DNA of 26,745 nucleotides from a virus: positions 1 to 26,745 of IMG/VR virus record IMGVR_UViG_3300017951_000098; one strand, given 5' to 3'. Of this stretch, positions 14,972-21,281 are shown one piece after another. Below the pieces are notes generated by a model. It saw nothing but the letters and a program-made list of their open reading frames with translations. It made no database searches and was not told the origin of the DNA. A program made the position numbers and the translations under genes. Numbering within the stretch: position 1 is the stretch's first letter; every line of letters begins with the position of its first letter.

Positions 14972-15194
14972 TTGGTTTACCTCGCATCTTGTTTGGCATA
15001 AATTGCACGGCGTCTTCATTCCAAGCACTTGCTGCTGGAGGTAATCGAGTAATCGTGCCGCCGCGCGCTAAAAAATCGTCAATATCTTTGGCGATCTGTC
15101 TGCTTGCTTCCTGTTTTGCTGGTGTCGCCCTCAAAGTCGGGCTGTCTCCAGGCATCGTCAAATACAGTAAGCCCTCTAATTTTTCGGTGTTCAT
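14946..15194 (-). CDS. Small protein with RQIAxDIxxFLARGG motif
   Basis: 82 aa from ATG 15194 (starts MNTEKLEGLLYLTMPGD). The central segment ASRQIAKDIDDFLARGGTITRLPP matches a short motif common in small proteobacterial and phage regulators, which predicts a helix followed by a beta turn. No ribosome site is obvious, and it overlaps the preceding gene by 116 bp and the polymerase gene by 26 bp, so the start is uncertain; ATG 15155 would be shorter. Confidence 0.5.
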   Translation of the reverse strand: MNTEKLEGLLYLTMPGDSPTLRATPAKQEASRQIAKDIDDFLARGGTITRLPPAASAWNEDAVQFMPNKMRGKPSEQDAPDS

Positions 15195-15468
15195 TTGAAA
15201 AATGTATCCAGTCGATGTTGTTGCGATCACAGACCTGCAACAGTGATGCATATGCAAACGAACAACCTTCTCTGACGATCTGTCCTAGATATTCAGTATC
15301 TTCTCTCGGTACTTTTTTCCATGCCGAATCGGCATCAGCAGGTGATATCCACCCCCAATCGGTGGGTGAGACATGCATTTTGTTAACGTAAATAACCTTG
15401 CCTAGTGACTCGGTAAAGTCTCGTGGAGAGTTGTTATCTAAAAGCTTCGTGCTCACGACAGAGTTCAT
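15079..15468 (-). CDS. Hypothetical protein, 129 aa
   Basis: ATG at 15468 follows GGGGG; a promoter with an operator-like site lies immediately upstream at 15492-15520. The sequence (SLGKVIYVNKMHVSPTDWGWISPADADSAWKKVPREDTEYLGQIVREGCSFAYASLLQVCDRN, DWIHFSN) is a plausible mixed alpha/beta domain, but I recognise no family. The last 35 residues share DNA with the next gene in another frame and look less ordered (GDTSKTGSKQTDRQRY). It leads the polymerase operon. Confidence 0.6.
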   Translation of the reverse strand: MNSVVSTKLLDNNSPRDFTESLGKVIYVNKMHVSPTDWGWISPADADSAWKKVPREDTEYLGQIVREGCSFAYASLLQVCDRNNIDWIHFSNEHRKIRGLTVFDDAWRQPDFEGDTSKTGSKQTDRQRY

Positions 15469-15491
15469 TCTTTTGCCCCCAGTGCATTTCG

Positions 15492-15520
15492 ATATTAGCC
15501 CCACTAATTATTTAGTGCAA
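15492..15520 (-). promoter_or_regulatory. Promoter-operator of the polymerase block
   Basis: The - strand has TTGCAC (15520-15515), a 17-bp spacer and TAATAT (15497-15492). The operator-like site ATTAGTGGGGCTAAT occupies 15508-15494, covering spacer and -10. It would drive the 129-aa gene, the small regulator-like gene, polymerase and csrA. The -35 overlaps the end of the vWA gene. Confidence 0.65.
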
Positions 15521-16627
15521 CAAATAAGTGGTAATTCCCCACGGCGCTTCCTCACTTGCGTCAGTGGAAACCCAAATAACAGGGTAGGGTGGTTCGTCTG
15601 GAAACTCATCGGCAGGGCACAAATCTGTAAAAAAGACCATGCCTTCCGGTTCGATGTGTTGATCGGTTACCCAGTCAAAGACAGGCTGAAACAGCGTACC
15701 ACCACCGCCGCCCACGTTGAGAATGTCTTGGGTTAGCTCTTCGTCTGCAGTCACATCAACAATGCGTGCTTCGTCTACTTGAGTGTCACATTGGATAAAC
15801 ACCATACGCTCGGGACGCATGTCATTGTGGATAGCAACGATCTCTGACAGAAACTTGTGGATCTGTCTGTGAGTCGACCCAGATGTGTCCATGGCAACAA
15901 CATATGTGCCCGGTCCTTCGTCATACATTGACGGAAAATATTCGTCTTCGCTGATATAAGCACGGTGCGGGCGTCGCCATGTGAAGTCGTTTTTGGTTGT
16001 CGCTGCAAAGAAAGGCCACAGATGATCACGAAAATCGATGGTGGCTTTGCCTAACTTGTCAACAAGACGTTCGATTGCTCCCGGTAATTTGCCAGCTTGC
16101 CGTGCAATTTCAGCAGCTTGTTGGACTGCAAGCGTCCAATCAACTTCGAGCTGACCTGCATCAACGTCAATGGCACTGTTGTCTGCATCTGTTACATGGC
16201 CCCATTTACATGGATCACCTGCATCTTCGGGCAGCAACTCGTAGATTGCTTCGGCTGACATGTCGCGATACTGCGGATCATGTAAACCCCCGTCAGGTAA
16301 CACAAAACCACAGTCGAGCAGAATGTGGTTAATCGCATGGTCGCACGCAATGTTCCAACGGTCTGGATCACGTCCGTTGCGGCGAGTCATGTGGGTGTTA
16401 GCGCAGTGCAGTACTTCGTGTGCAATGAGGCCTAATAGCTGCGACGCGTCCTGCTTTTCGACAAATTTAGGGTTGAAGTCTAAGTGTGTGCCATCAGTAG
16501 ATGCTGTCTTGCATTCGTCTAGTTCACGAATTTTTAGCTTGAGACTGAGCACGCCGAAAAACGGCTCGTTGAGGATAAGCTGCGACCGTGCGCTGGTGAC
16601 AGCTTTGTAAGTAGGTGAATATTCCAT
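15512..16627 (-). CDS. vWA-domain metallopeptidase (DUF2201-like)
   Basis: A 371-aa two-domain protein. The N-terminal half is a putative zincin: LIAHEVLHCANTH (H70, E71, H74) with the downstream DRWNIACDHAINHILLD block of the DUF2201 N-terminal family. The C-terminal half is a von Willebrand A-like domain with the MIDAS motif MDTSGSTH (D247, S249, S251), the GGGGGT loop and FFTD. Genes of this type are paired with MoxR ATPases, and the MoxR-like gene is two genes upstream in the same operon. The substrate is unknown; a role in protein remodelling or host take-over is a guess. GGTGG precedes the ATG. Confidence 0.88.
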   Translation of the reverse strand: MEYSPTYKAVTSARSQLILNEPFFGVLSLKLKIRELDECKTASTDGTHLDFNPKFVEKQDASQLLGLIAHEVLHCANTHMTRRNGRDPDRWNIACDHAINHILLDCGFVLPDGGLHDPQYRDMSAEAIYELLPEDAGDPCKWGHVTDADNSAIDVDAGQLEVDWTLAVQQAAEIARQAGKLPGAIERLVDKLGKATIDFRDHLWPFFAATTKNDFTWRRPHRAYISEDEYFPSMYDEGPGTYVVAMDTSGSTHRQIHKFLSEIVAIHNDMRPERMVFIQCDTQVDEARIVDVTADEELTQDILNVGGGGGTLFQPVFDWVTDQHIEPEGMVFFTDLCPADEFPDEPPYPVIWVSTDASEEAPWGITTYLLH

Positions 16628-16628
16628 G

Positions 16629-17291
16629 CTATGCCACCAGTTTGGATGTGAGTACTACTTGGTTTAGGGAGTCAATGTCGACGCCTGACGTATCGACGCG
16701 TCGTTTTGCAGCTTGTTTGCGCGTGATTTTCTCGTGCATTTGACGAATATCATCAGAGTCAACAAACTCTTTTGCAGCAGGCCACGATTCCAGCAGCTGT
16801 TTGAGTGTGTTGCATTCTGATAGAAGCTTTGCGGTTTGACTGTAGAACTTGTTATAACGTTCTGTTAACTGATCGCGTTGTGTTACGCAGTCTTTAACTG
16901 CTTCTTCGATTTTGGCGTTGTCTTCCTCAGAGTTACCACCAAGGCTGCTACGGCGCAGAGCGTGTAAATAATTATTCCGCCCGCAAAACAACTTTCTTTC
17001 TGTGGGCCAATGAAACTCTATCCCACACTCTTTGCCGTCAAGTTGAAATTTGTAATTGACTCTGTCAGTTTCAACGCGACTGACGTGGATTCGACGATCC
17101 TTTAATCCAGTACGGTTGTCTTCGACAAATTGACGACAAGCAACCTGGATAGGGTCTCCGTATGCACCTTGCCAAATGAGATCTTTGATCTCTGCTGAAA
17201 GCATTGGCTGCGGATTGGCTAGTTCAAATGCTTTAATAGCTTTGCGATGAATACGGTTTTGACGATCTTTGGTAAGTCTTACTGAACCCAT
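16629..17291 (-). CDS. Hypothetical protein between MoxR and vWA genes
   Basis: 220 aa from ATG 17291 (AAGGAG 6 nt upstream). It begins MGSVRLTKDRQNRIHRKAIKAFE, a start resembling phage proteins labelled nucleotide-modification-associated (Nmad5-like), but I cannot confirm this. The middle is a beta-rich region (VSRVETDRVNYKFQLDGKECGIEFHW) and the C-terminal third is a long helical coiled coil (DNAKIEEAVKDCVTQRDQLTERYNKFYSQ). It sits 1 bp from the vWA gene and 10 bp from the ATPase gene, so it may be a third component or adaptor of that pair. Confidence 0.7.
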   Translation of the reverse strand: MGSVRLTKDRQNRIHRKAIKAFELANPQPMLSAEIKDLIWQGAYGDPIQVACRQFVEDNRTGLKDRRIHVSRVETDRVNYKFQLDGKECGIEFHWPTERKLFCGRNNYLHALRRSSLGGNSEEDNAKIEEAVKDCVTQRDQLTERYNKFYSQTAKLLSECNTLKQLLESWPAAKEFVDSDDIRQMHEKITRKQAAKRRVDTSGVDIDSLNQVVLTSKLVA

Positions 17292-17301
17292 AGTGGTCTC
17301 C

Positions 17302-18303
17302 TTAGAATACGATGGATGCGTTATCGGTAGTCCAGCTTTGAACAGCTGGGTCGGTAATAAGTGAACGGTCTTTGCCGATGATGTCTTTGACTGCAACAAC
17401 CTGATACTCAGGCGGCAAACGACGTAAGTACGTCACAATTGGCTTGATATCTTGCTGGTTTGCACGAGCAGACAGAGCACCAGCGACGGCATACAAAGTA
17501 GATGCTGACGTTGGGACACGCACACTGCCGGGGCTGCGAATAATCTGATCAATGTCAGGCAACTCGTGGAAAATCTTGCGGTGTGCAATGAACTCACCAG
17601 CTGCACCGTCGCCAATGCTGGCTGCAATGCCGTGGAACTCGTCAGCAAGATGTGGCAACTTTTGGTTGAGTCGAATCCAGCTACGGGGTGTTGGAAACGC
17701 TTTTTCCTGCGTATCTGCGTCGTGTAGCAGATTAGGTCGGTAACGTAAAAACGACGGAATCGACGGATCACAACCGATTTGGTATGCGTGCACGCAGAAG
17801 TCGTCAATGTGTGGCTCGACAGTATAGTGGTCGAAGCGATCTGCAACTGCTTGACCCATGTCGTTAGCACCAGCGCGGTCGTATGTCCGGTTACCTGCAG
17901 CGATAATGATCGTATTAGCTGGTAATTCATAAGTGCCGATGCGCTTCATTAATAGCAGCTGAAGCAATGCGTTCTGTGTCGCTTTGGGTGCGTGTGTCAA
18001 GTCGTCGATAAAGAGCACGACAGTACCTGGATAGTTGGTATCAGGGTAATCTTCAGGCACGCCGTATCGGGTGCGGTACGAACCATCTACCTGTTCGACA
18101 ACTTTGAGACCACCGCGAACGTCGACTGGGTCAAACAAGTTGGCACGGATTTCGTACAGCTTGGCGTTCTGTGACTTGGCGTATTGATACACCATCTCGG
18201 ATTTGCCGATACCGGGTGCACCCCAGATCATCATGGAAAGATTAGCCGTGGCGCATGCTGCTATTTCTGCAGGCAGTTGGCTGGGTCTAATTGTCATGCT
18301 CAT
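17302..18303 (-). CDS. MoxR-type AAA+ ATPase
   Basis: A 333-aa AAA+ protein. Walker A is GAPGIGKS (28-35), Walker B VVLFIDDL (95-102), sensor 1 IIAAGNR (133-139), and the arginine-finger segment is ADRFDHY. The DPVDVRGGL and PTPRSW segments are typical of MoxR/YifB-like ATPases. MoxR ATPases work with vWA-domain partners, as found here at 15512-16627. The ATG is preceded by AGGAG at 6 nt. It probably forms a hexameric chaperone or activating machine. Confidence 0.9.
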   Translation of the reverse strand: MSMTIRPSQLPAEIAACATANLSMMIWGAPGIGKSEMVYQYAKSQNAKLYEIRANLFDPVDVRGGLKVVEQVDGSYRTRYGVPEDYPDTNYPGTVVLFIDDLTHAPKATQNALLQLLLMKRIGTYELPANTIIIAAGNRTYDRAGANDMGQAVADRFDHYTVEPHIDDFCVHAYQIGCDPSIPSFLRYRPNLLHDADTQEKAFPTPRSWIRLNQKLPHLADEFHGIAASIGDGAAGEFIAHRKIFHELPDIDQIIRSPGSVRVPTSASTLYAVAGALSARANQQDIKPIVTYLRRLPPEYQVVAVKDIIGKDRSLITDPAVQSWTTDNASIVF

Positions 18304-18475
18304 ATGTGTCTCCTCTTGAGAACTGCTCGTTGGATAAAACAGACAGCACCTGCGTAAGTTCCGCAGGGTCTATCTGAATGTAAAATCGGGGTTCGGCGTC
18401 GGTTGCTGTGTGCAGTAGGTGATGTTGCAGATGCTTCATGCACCACAAAATAATTTCTTGACGGGTTTTGATCAT
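18287..18475 (-). CDS. Hypothetical protein, 62 aa
   Basis: ATG at 18475 lies just after TAGGAG. The sequence (MIKTRQEIILWCMKHLQHHLLHTA, then FYIQIDPAELTQVLSVLSNEQFSRGD) predicts two helices around a beta strand. It overlaps the MoxR start by 17 bp, so it is probably co-translated. No family is recognised. Confidence 0.6.
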   Translation of the reverse strand: MIKTRQEIILWCMKHLQHHLLHTATDAEPRFYIQIDPAELTQVLSVLSNEQFSRGDTYEHDN

Positions 18476-18480
18476 GTCTC

Positions 18481-18648
18481 CTATCCCATGTTGTCTGGTG
18501 CATGTTTCATGAACTGCTCCTGTCGGTACTCACAGAGCATGTCGTAGTGGCAGTCTTGGTGGTAAAGGTCGCCGTGTTCACAGCGCTGGGTTTCTTCGTG
18601 CGACTCAATTGGGTCTTCGCACCATTTGCAGCATTTCTTTTCGCTCAT
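18481..18648 (-). CDS. 55-aa Cys/His-rich zinc-finger-like protein
   Basis: ATG at 18648 with AGGAGG 4 nt upstream. The product has C6-C7-x2-C10, then C23-x-H25, H30-x2-C33-H34 and C39, the spacing of a compact treble-clef or LIM-like zinc site (KCCKWCEDPIES, RCEHGDLYHQDCHYDMLCEY). Its stop overlaps the ribosome site of the next gene. It could bind nucleic acid or act as a host-protein-binding peptide. Confidence 0.65.
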   Translation of the reverse strand: MSEKKCCKWCEDPIESHEETQRCEHGDLYHQDCHYDMLCEYRQEQFMKHAPDNMG

Positions 18649-18839
18649 GCTTCCTCCTCAATTGGCTCGTCGGCGTGATAGTTTGAGTCGGTCAGTACGT
18701 CGCGCCGGTACATAGCAAGCTTGGTTTTGACGCATTTAGTACAAACACGGCACAAATAAATGCCGCGCGCGTCGTACTCTTCCCAGCTGTAGTCCACGTC
18801 TGGGTCTTGCTTGCATAGGTGGTGTTGGAGATCACTCAT
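18645..18839 (-). CDS. 64-aa protein with CxxC knuckle
   Basis: ATG at 18839 follows AGGAGG by 6 nt; the stop overlaps the next start (ATGA). There is an acidic N-terminal part (CKQDPDVDYSWEEYD) and a zinc-knuckle-like GIYLCRVCTKCVKT followed by an acidic tail. No family is assigned. Confidence 0.6.
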   Translation of the reverse strand: MSDLQHHLCKQDPDVDYSWEEYDARGIYLCRVCTKCVKTKLAMYRRDVLTDSNYHADEPIEEEA

Positions 18840-18849
18840 ACGGTTCCTC

Positions 18850-19128
18850 CTAATAGCCGTGTGACTTACTTTCGTAGTCATCAGGTTCGTTGGGGTCATG
18901 CTCGGGGGGCTGGGCACGATCACGTTGCTCGCGGTAAGCGTCGAAGCAGTCTTCCTCTTCCTGCTCTGCATACGGCCCCGTCCTGTCGTGCCAGTGGGAG
19001 TAATCGTAAGAAGGGTCGTCTGAAATGCGACAGGGCATGCGACCCTCGGCAGTATCAAGCAGCATGGCATATGCCTCCGTGTGGTCTTTGATTTGTTGGA
19101 GTAGGAGTTTGGTGATGTCAGTTGTCAT
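18850..19128 (-). CDS. Hypothetical acidic protein, 92 aa
   Basis: ATG at 19128 follows GAGG by 7 nt and overlaps the preceding stop (ATGA). The N-terminal helix is TDITKLLLQQIKDHTEAYAMLLDTAEG; the rest is rich in D/E/P (AEQEEEDCFDAYREQRDRAQPPEHDPNEPDDYESK) and probably disordered. An alternative start at 19197 has no support. Confidence 0.6.
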   Translation of the reverse strand: MTTDITKLLLQQIKDHTEAYAMLLDTAEGRMPCRISDDPSYDYSHWHDRTGPYAEQEEEDCFDAYREQRDRAQPPEHDPNEPDDYESKSHGY

Positions 19129-19307
19129 GACGCAGCCTCTTTGGTCACATCTACAACGCGTGTATGGCTGGTCATTTTGTGGTGTCTGATCAGCCACATT
19201 TTTTTGTCCATCGCAGTTTTCTTGGGGCTAGGTTTCAGCAACATGTTTCTCCATGTGCCGTCACTGGATAACTGCTGGCATTGCCAAATGTGTTTGCGTT
19301 CGTTCAC
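19125..19307 (-). CDS. Hypothetical basic protein, 60 aa
   Basis: The GTG start at 19307 has GGGAG upstream and overlaps the previous stop (GTGA). The product (MNERKHIWQCQQLSSDGTWRNMLLK, MDKKMWLIRHHKMTSH) is basic and aromatic with a beta-hairpin-like start. Unknown function. Confidence 0.55.
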   Translation of the reverse strand: MNERKHIWQCQQLSSDGTWRNMLLKPSPKKTAMDKKMWLIRHHKMTSHTRVVDVTKEAAS

Positions 19308-19609
19308 GACGACACTCCCTTTGGATCGTGAGTGCGCCAGCCGAGCTTGCGGTAGGGAAACTTGTCGGTCTTGATCATGCCGTATGATTCATGGCGCATG
19401 GTTCGCTTCATGAAGAACAACAGCACGCTGACGATGGTGCCCGCTGTGAGTGCTGCCATCATGCCGCTGAAGGTGCCAGCGAGCAGGAACATGAGCAGCA
19501 CGGTGACGAACAGATCGACATAAATGTCGTAGTTGATGATCTTGCGGACACCGAATTTGAACAACAGAAACAGCATGCCAGCAGCAGCAATTAGTCCCGC
19601 TAATAACAT
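19304..19609 (-). CDS. Membrane protein, 101 aa
   Basis: ATG at 19609 with AGGAG upstream. An N-terminal hydrophobic segment (MLLAGLIAAAGMLFLLF) is followed by two more (VDLFVTVLLMFLLAGTF and MMAALTAGTIVSVLLFF) and a basic cytoplasmic tail (MKRTMRHESYGMIKTDKFPYRKLGW). It is probably an inner-membrane protein. An operator-like site lies inside its first codons. Possible role in superinfection exclusion is speculative. Confidence 0.65.
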   Translation of the reverse strand: MLLAGLIAAAGMLFLLFKFGVRKIINYDIYVDLFVTVLLMFLLAGTFSGMMAALTAGTIVSVLLFFMKRTMRHESYGMIKTDKFPYRKLGWRTHDPKGVSS

Positions 19610-19616
19610 AAGTCAC
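19588..19616 (-). promoter_or_regulatory. Promoter-operator at the start of the membrane-protein gene
   Basis: The - strand has GTGACT (19616-19611), a 17-bp spacer and TAATTG (19593-19588). The operator-like site ATTAGCGGGACTAAT occupies 19604-19590, i.e. codons 2-7 of the gene starting at 19609. The same GTGACT hexamer and spacing occur before the primase-helicase gene. The predicted transcript starts inside the gene, so it would serve downstream genes or act as a regulated roadblock. Confidence 0.45.
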
Positions 19617-19798
19617 TCCTTTTTGCTTGAATCGGTTAGAAACTTCACCAACACATCCCGCTTGTTGGCGGTGTTGTTGCACAGCTCGGTGATGAACTGC
19701 TGCACAGCTCGCCTGTTTTCGAAACGGACGAGCATTTCCACGCGAGCTGCTGCCATATCAGTCAGCTTGGTCCATGGATCATGGTTCAGATTGGACAT
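19613..19798 (-). CDS. Hypothetical protein, 61 aa
   Basis: ATG at 19798 follows GGAGG by 6 nt. A helical protein (PWTKLTDMAAARVEMLVRFENRRAVQQFITELCNNTANKRDVLVKFLTDSSKKE). It overlaps the upstream gene by 20 bp and ends 3 bp before the next start. No family is recognised. Confidence 0.6.
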   Translation of the reverse strand: MSNLNHDPWTKLTDMAAARVEMLVRFENRRAVQQFITELCNNTANKRDVLVKFLTDSSKKE

Positions 19799-20006
19799 TG
19801 TCATCCTCCGCGTCAGCCACAAATATAAATCCATCGGGTTTGTCTGTTTTGGGAACAACATTTAGCACCGTCTTGGTGGCTGCATTAAGAGAGTCAGACG
19901 CTTGCTCTAGCTCAATGCGTGCTTCTTGCAGGATTTTGATGATTTCCATCATCTCGCCGTCAGGCTGGAATTCGATGGTGATTTCGGGGTCTTGATCGTT
20001 AGACAT
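19779..20006 (-). CDS. Hypothetical acidic protein, 75 aa
   Basis: ATG at 20006 follows AGGAG by 7 nt. Sequence: MSNDQDPEITIEFQPDGEMMEIIKILQEA, a helix (ARIELEQASDSLNAATKTVLNVVP) and an acidic C-terminus (ADAEDDNVQSEP). Longer forms reaching 20213 lie within another gene and lack a start site. Unknown function. Confidence 0.6.
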   Translation of the reverse strand: MSNDQDPEITIEFQPDGEMMEIIKILQEARIELEQASDSLNAATKTVLNVVPKTDKPDGFIFVADAEDDNVQSEP

Positions 20007-20406
20007 AGCCGTGCTCCTGTAATAGAGGGGTGAACTCTTGGTTTTCGGTGACATTGATAACCAGCACGATGTCGCCGGTTTGGGTGACGCGGTAGGTGAT
20101 GGCGACAGTGCTACCTGGATCAGCAAACGCTTTGATGCCAGAGATGCTAAAGCGTTTGTCGCCACGATTCTTGGTGCGATAGAACATGAGCTGTGTTGCG
20201 TCACCTTCGACAAACTCAGCGTCTACCGCACGCTTTTCCCCCGGCTTCATGGTGTCGTAGTCGATACCGAGCAGCTTGGCGAAGGCACGCACTGACGCGT
20301 TGGCATCAATGATGTGTTTTTCAAGCATGGTGCGGGTTAGTTTGAGTACGGCAGGTGGGTTGCTGCCGAGTGTGACGACGTTACCGTCGTTGGTTTTGAT
20401 GTTCAT
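19999..20406 (-). CDS. Hypothetical protein, 135 aa, two-part (helical + beta)
   Basis: ATG at 20406 overlaps the previous stop. Residues 1-60 hold a short beta hairpin (MNIKTNDGNVVTLGSN) and a helical segment (LEKHIIDANASVRAFAKLLGIDYDTMKPGEKRAVDAEF). The rest is a beta domain (TQLMFYRTKNRGDKRFSI, GSTVAITYRVTQTGDIVLVINV). This domain pairing suggests a small DNA-binding or structural accessory protein, but no family is recognised. Confidence 0.65.
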   Translation of the reverse strand: MNIKTNDGNVVTLGSNPPAVLKLTRTMLEKHIIDANASVRAFAKLLGIDYDTMKPGEKRAVDAEFVEGDATQLMFYRTKNRGDKRFSISGIKAFADPGSTVAITYRVTQTGDIVLVINVTENQEFTPLLQEHGYV

Positions 20407-20666
20407 GGTGGGTAGTCCTCTGAAGTAAAAGCCCAATCAGCTACGGTCTCTATAGGCCATTCAGTGCTGGGTTCTTTGTTGTCTTCGGCGTTAGTAACAG
20501 TGATATCTGGTTCGTAAAAATCTAACCCCCTGTCTGTTATTAACAGATCGCTTACAGCCTCATGCATATGTTTGTCGGCAATACGGAAAGCTTCGTCGTA
20601 GTTGTCGGCAATGACATCTATAAACTTGTCGGTAATAAACTGGCCGTGAAATCGGTAGTAGTTCAT
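20403..20666 (-). CDS. Hypothetical protein, 87 aa (MNYYRF type)
   Basis: ATG at 20666 with GGAGG 4 nt upstream. It begins MNYYRFHGQFITDKFIDVIADNYDEAFRIADKHM: a beta strand, then a D-N-Y-D-E-A helix start, a pattern shared with the neighbouring 52-aa protein (MTYYRVYVKET...DADSPEEAEEIY). The two may be distant duplicates. Acidic C-terminal half. Start overlaps the upstream stop. Confidence 0.6.
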   Translation of the reverse strand: MNYYRFHGQFITDKFIDVIADNYDEAFRIADKHMHEAVSDLLITDRGLDFYEPDITVTNAEDNKEPSTEWPIETVADWAFTSEDYPP

Positions 20667-20821
20667 TGTTCCTCCACTTCGATTACTTCGGACTCGTCGC
20701 AGTTGAGGTACTTGTAGCTGAAGTCGTCCCAGTAAATTTCTTCGGCTTCTTCAGGGCTATCAGCATCCACGTAGTAAACGACTAAGTTGGTTTCTTTTAC
20801 GTAGACTCTGTAATAAGTCAT
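20663..20821 (-). CDS. Hypothetical acidic protein, 52 aa
   Basis: ATG at 20821, overlapping the upstream stop; the stop overlaps the next ATG (ATGA). The product is MTYYRVYVKETNLVVYYVDA followed by DSPEEAEEIYWDDFSYKYLNCDESEVIEVEEQ: beta-beta-helix-beta with a very acidic surface. Its small size and acidity resemble phage anti-host inhibitors, but nothing specific is recognised. Confidence 0.6.
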   Translation of the reverse strand: MTYYRVYVKETNLVVYYVDADSPEEAEEIYWDDFSYKYLNCDESEVIEVEEQ

Positions 20822-20964
20822 TGATCAATGCCTTCCGTTTCCCGAATGAAAAACTTGACGTGGATAAAGCCGCCCTGCATCGATGAGATGGCGTAATCAA
20901 ATGGGCAGTTCTCTACCCAGTTAAGGAAGCTTTGAATGTTTTTTGCTTGCAGTGTCAGTGCCAT
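20818..20964 (-). CDS. Hypothetical protein, 48 aa
   Basis: ATG at 20964 with AAGG 8 nt upstream; the stop overlaps the next gene's ATG. Sequence: MALTLQAKNIQSFLNWVENCPFDYAISSM, then GGFIHVKFFIRETEGIDQ, a helix then two beta strands. It begins 18 bp downstream of the tRNA-Tyr 3' end. Confidence 0.6.
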   Translation of the reverse strand: MALTLQAKNIQSFLNWVENCPFDYAISSMQGGFIHVKFFIRETEGIDQ

Positions 20965-20981
20965 GCTTCGTGCCTTATATT

Positions 20982-21066
20982 TGGTGTGGGAGGTAGGAAT
21001 CGAACCTACTCACCTTTCGGGTCAGATTTACAGTCTGATGCGACTCTCCTACTTCGCCGCTCCCAC
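20982..21066 (-). tRNA. tRNA-Tyr (anticodon GTA)
   Basis: The - strand folds as a full cloverleaf: acceptor GTGGGAG/CTCCCAC (7 bp), D-stem GCGA/TCGC, anticodon stem TCAGA/TCTGA with loop CTGTAAA (anticodon GTA), a class II extra arm (ACC-CGAAA-GGT), T-stem GTAGG/CTTAC-type pairing around TTCGATT with CCTAC, discriminator A and encoded CCA. The long variable arm is as expected for bacterial tRNA-Tyr. It is embedded in the leftward early operon between small genes and is overlapped by a coding frame. Confidence 0.95.
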
Positions 21067-21185
21067 TTGTTTGTTAAGAAAAGCATCCAGCTTCTCCATT
21101 CTTCGGGAGACATTGACTCTTTGTTTTCAATGAACGCGCGCTTATAAACGTCTCTACGTCGTTCTTCATACTCACATCGGTTCAT
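21006..21185 (-). CDS. 59-aa basic protein running into tRNA-Tyr
   Basis: ATG at 21185 has GGAG 8 nt upstream. The product MNRCEYEERRRDVYKRAFIE, NKESMSPEEWRSWMLFLTNK looks like a genuine helical peptide up to the tRNA 5' end (21066); the last 20 residues are encoded by the tRNA itself and the stop TAG lies in the T-arm region. Either the ORF has read into the tRNA after insertion of the tRNA gene or the overlap is tolerated because mRNA and tRNA processing compete. Confidence 0.5.
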   Translation of the reverse strand: MNRCEYEERRRDVYKRAFIENKESMSPEEWRSWMLFLTNKWERRSRRVASDCKSDPKGE

Positions 21186-21236
21186 GCTTCATGCTCCATG
21201 GTCCGGCACGCTAACTCCCCCGCCGGAGGCAAAAAT

Positions 21237-21270
21237 AAAAAAACCCCGATGCCAAAAGGTGGCACCGGGG
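21237..21270 (-). terminator. Strong rho-independent terminator
   Basis: On the - strand CCCCGGTGCCA pairs with TGGCATCGGGG (11 bp including one G-T), loop CCTTT, followed by seven Ts. It lies 12 bp after the stop of the 220-aa gene at 21282 and separates it from the tRNA/small-gene cluster. Confidence 0.9.
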
Positions 21271-21281
21271 GTGGAGTAACA

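Noticed and set aside
17914-17926. ATTAGCTGGTAAT in the MoxR gene
   Set aside because: Half-sites are 2 bp too close for the 15-bp consensus and it is far from any gene start.
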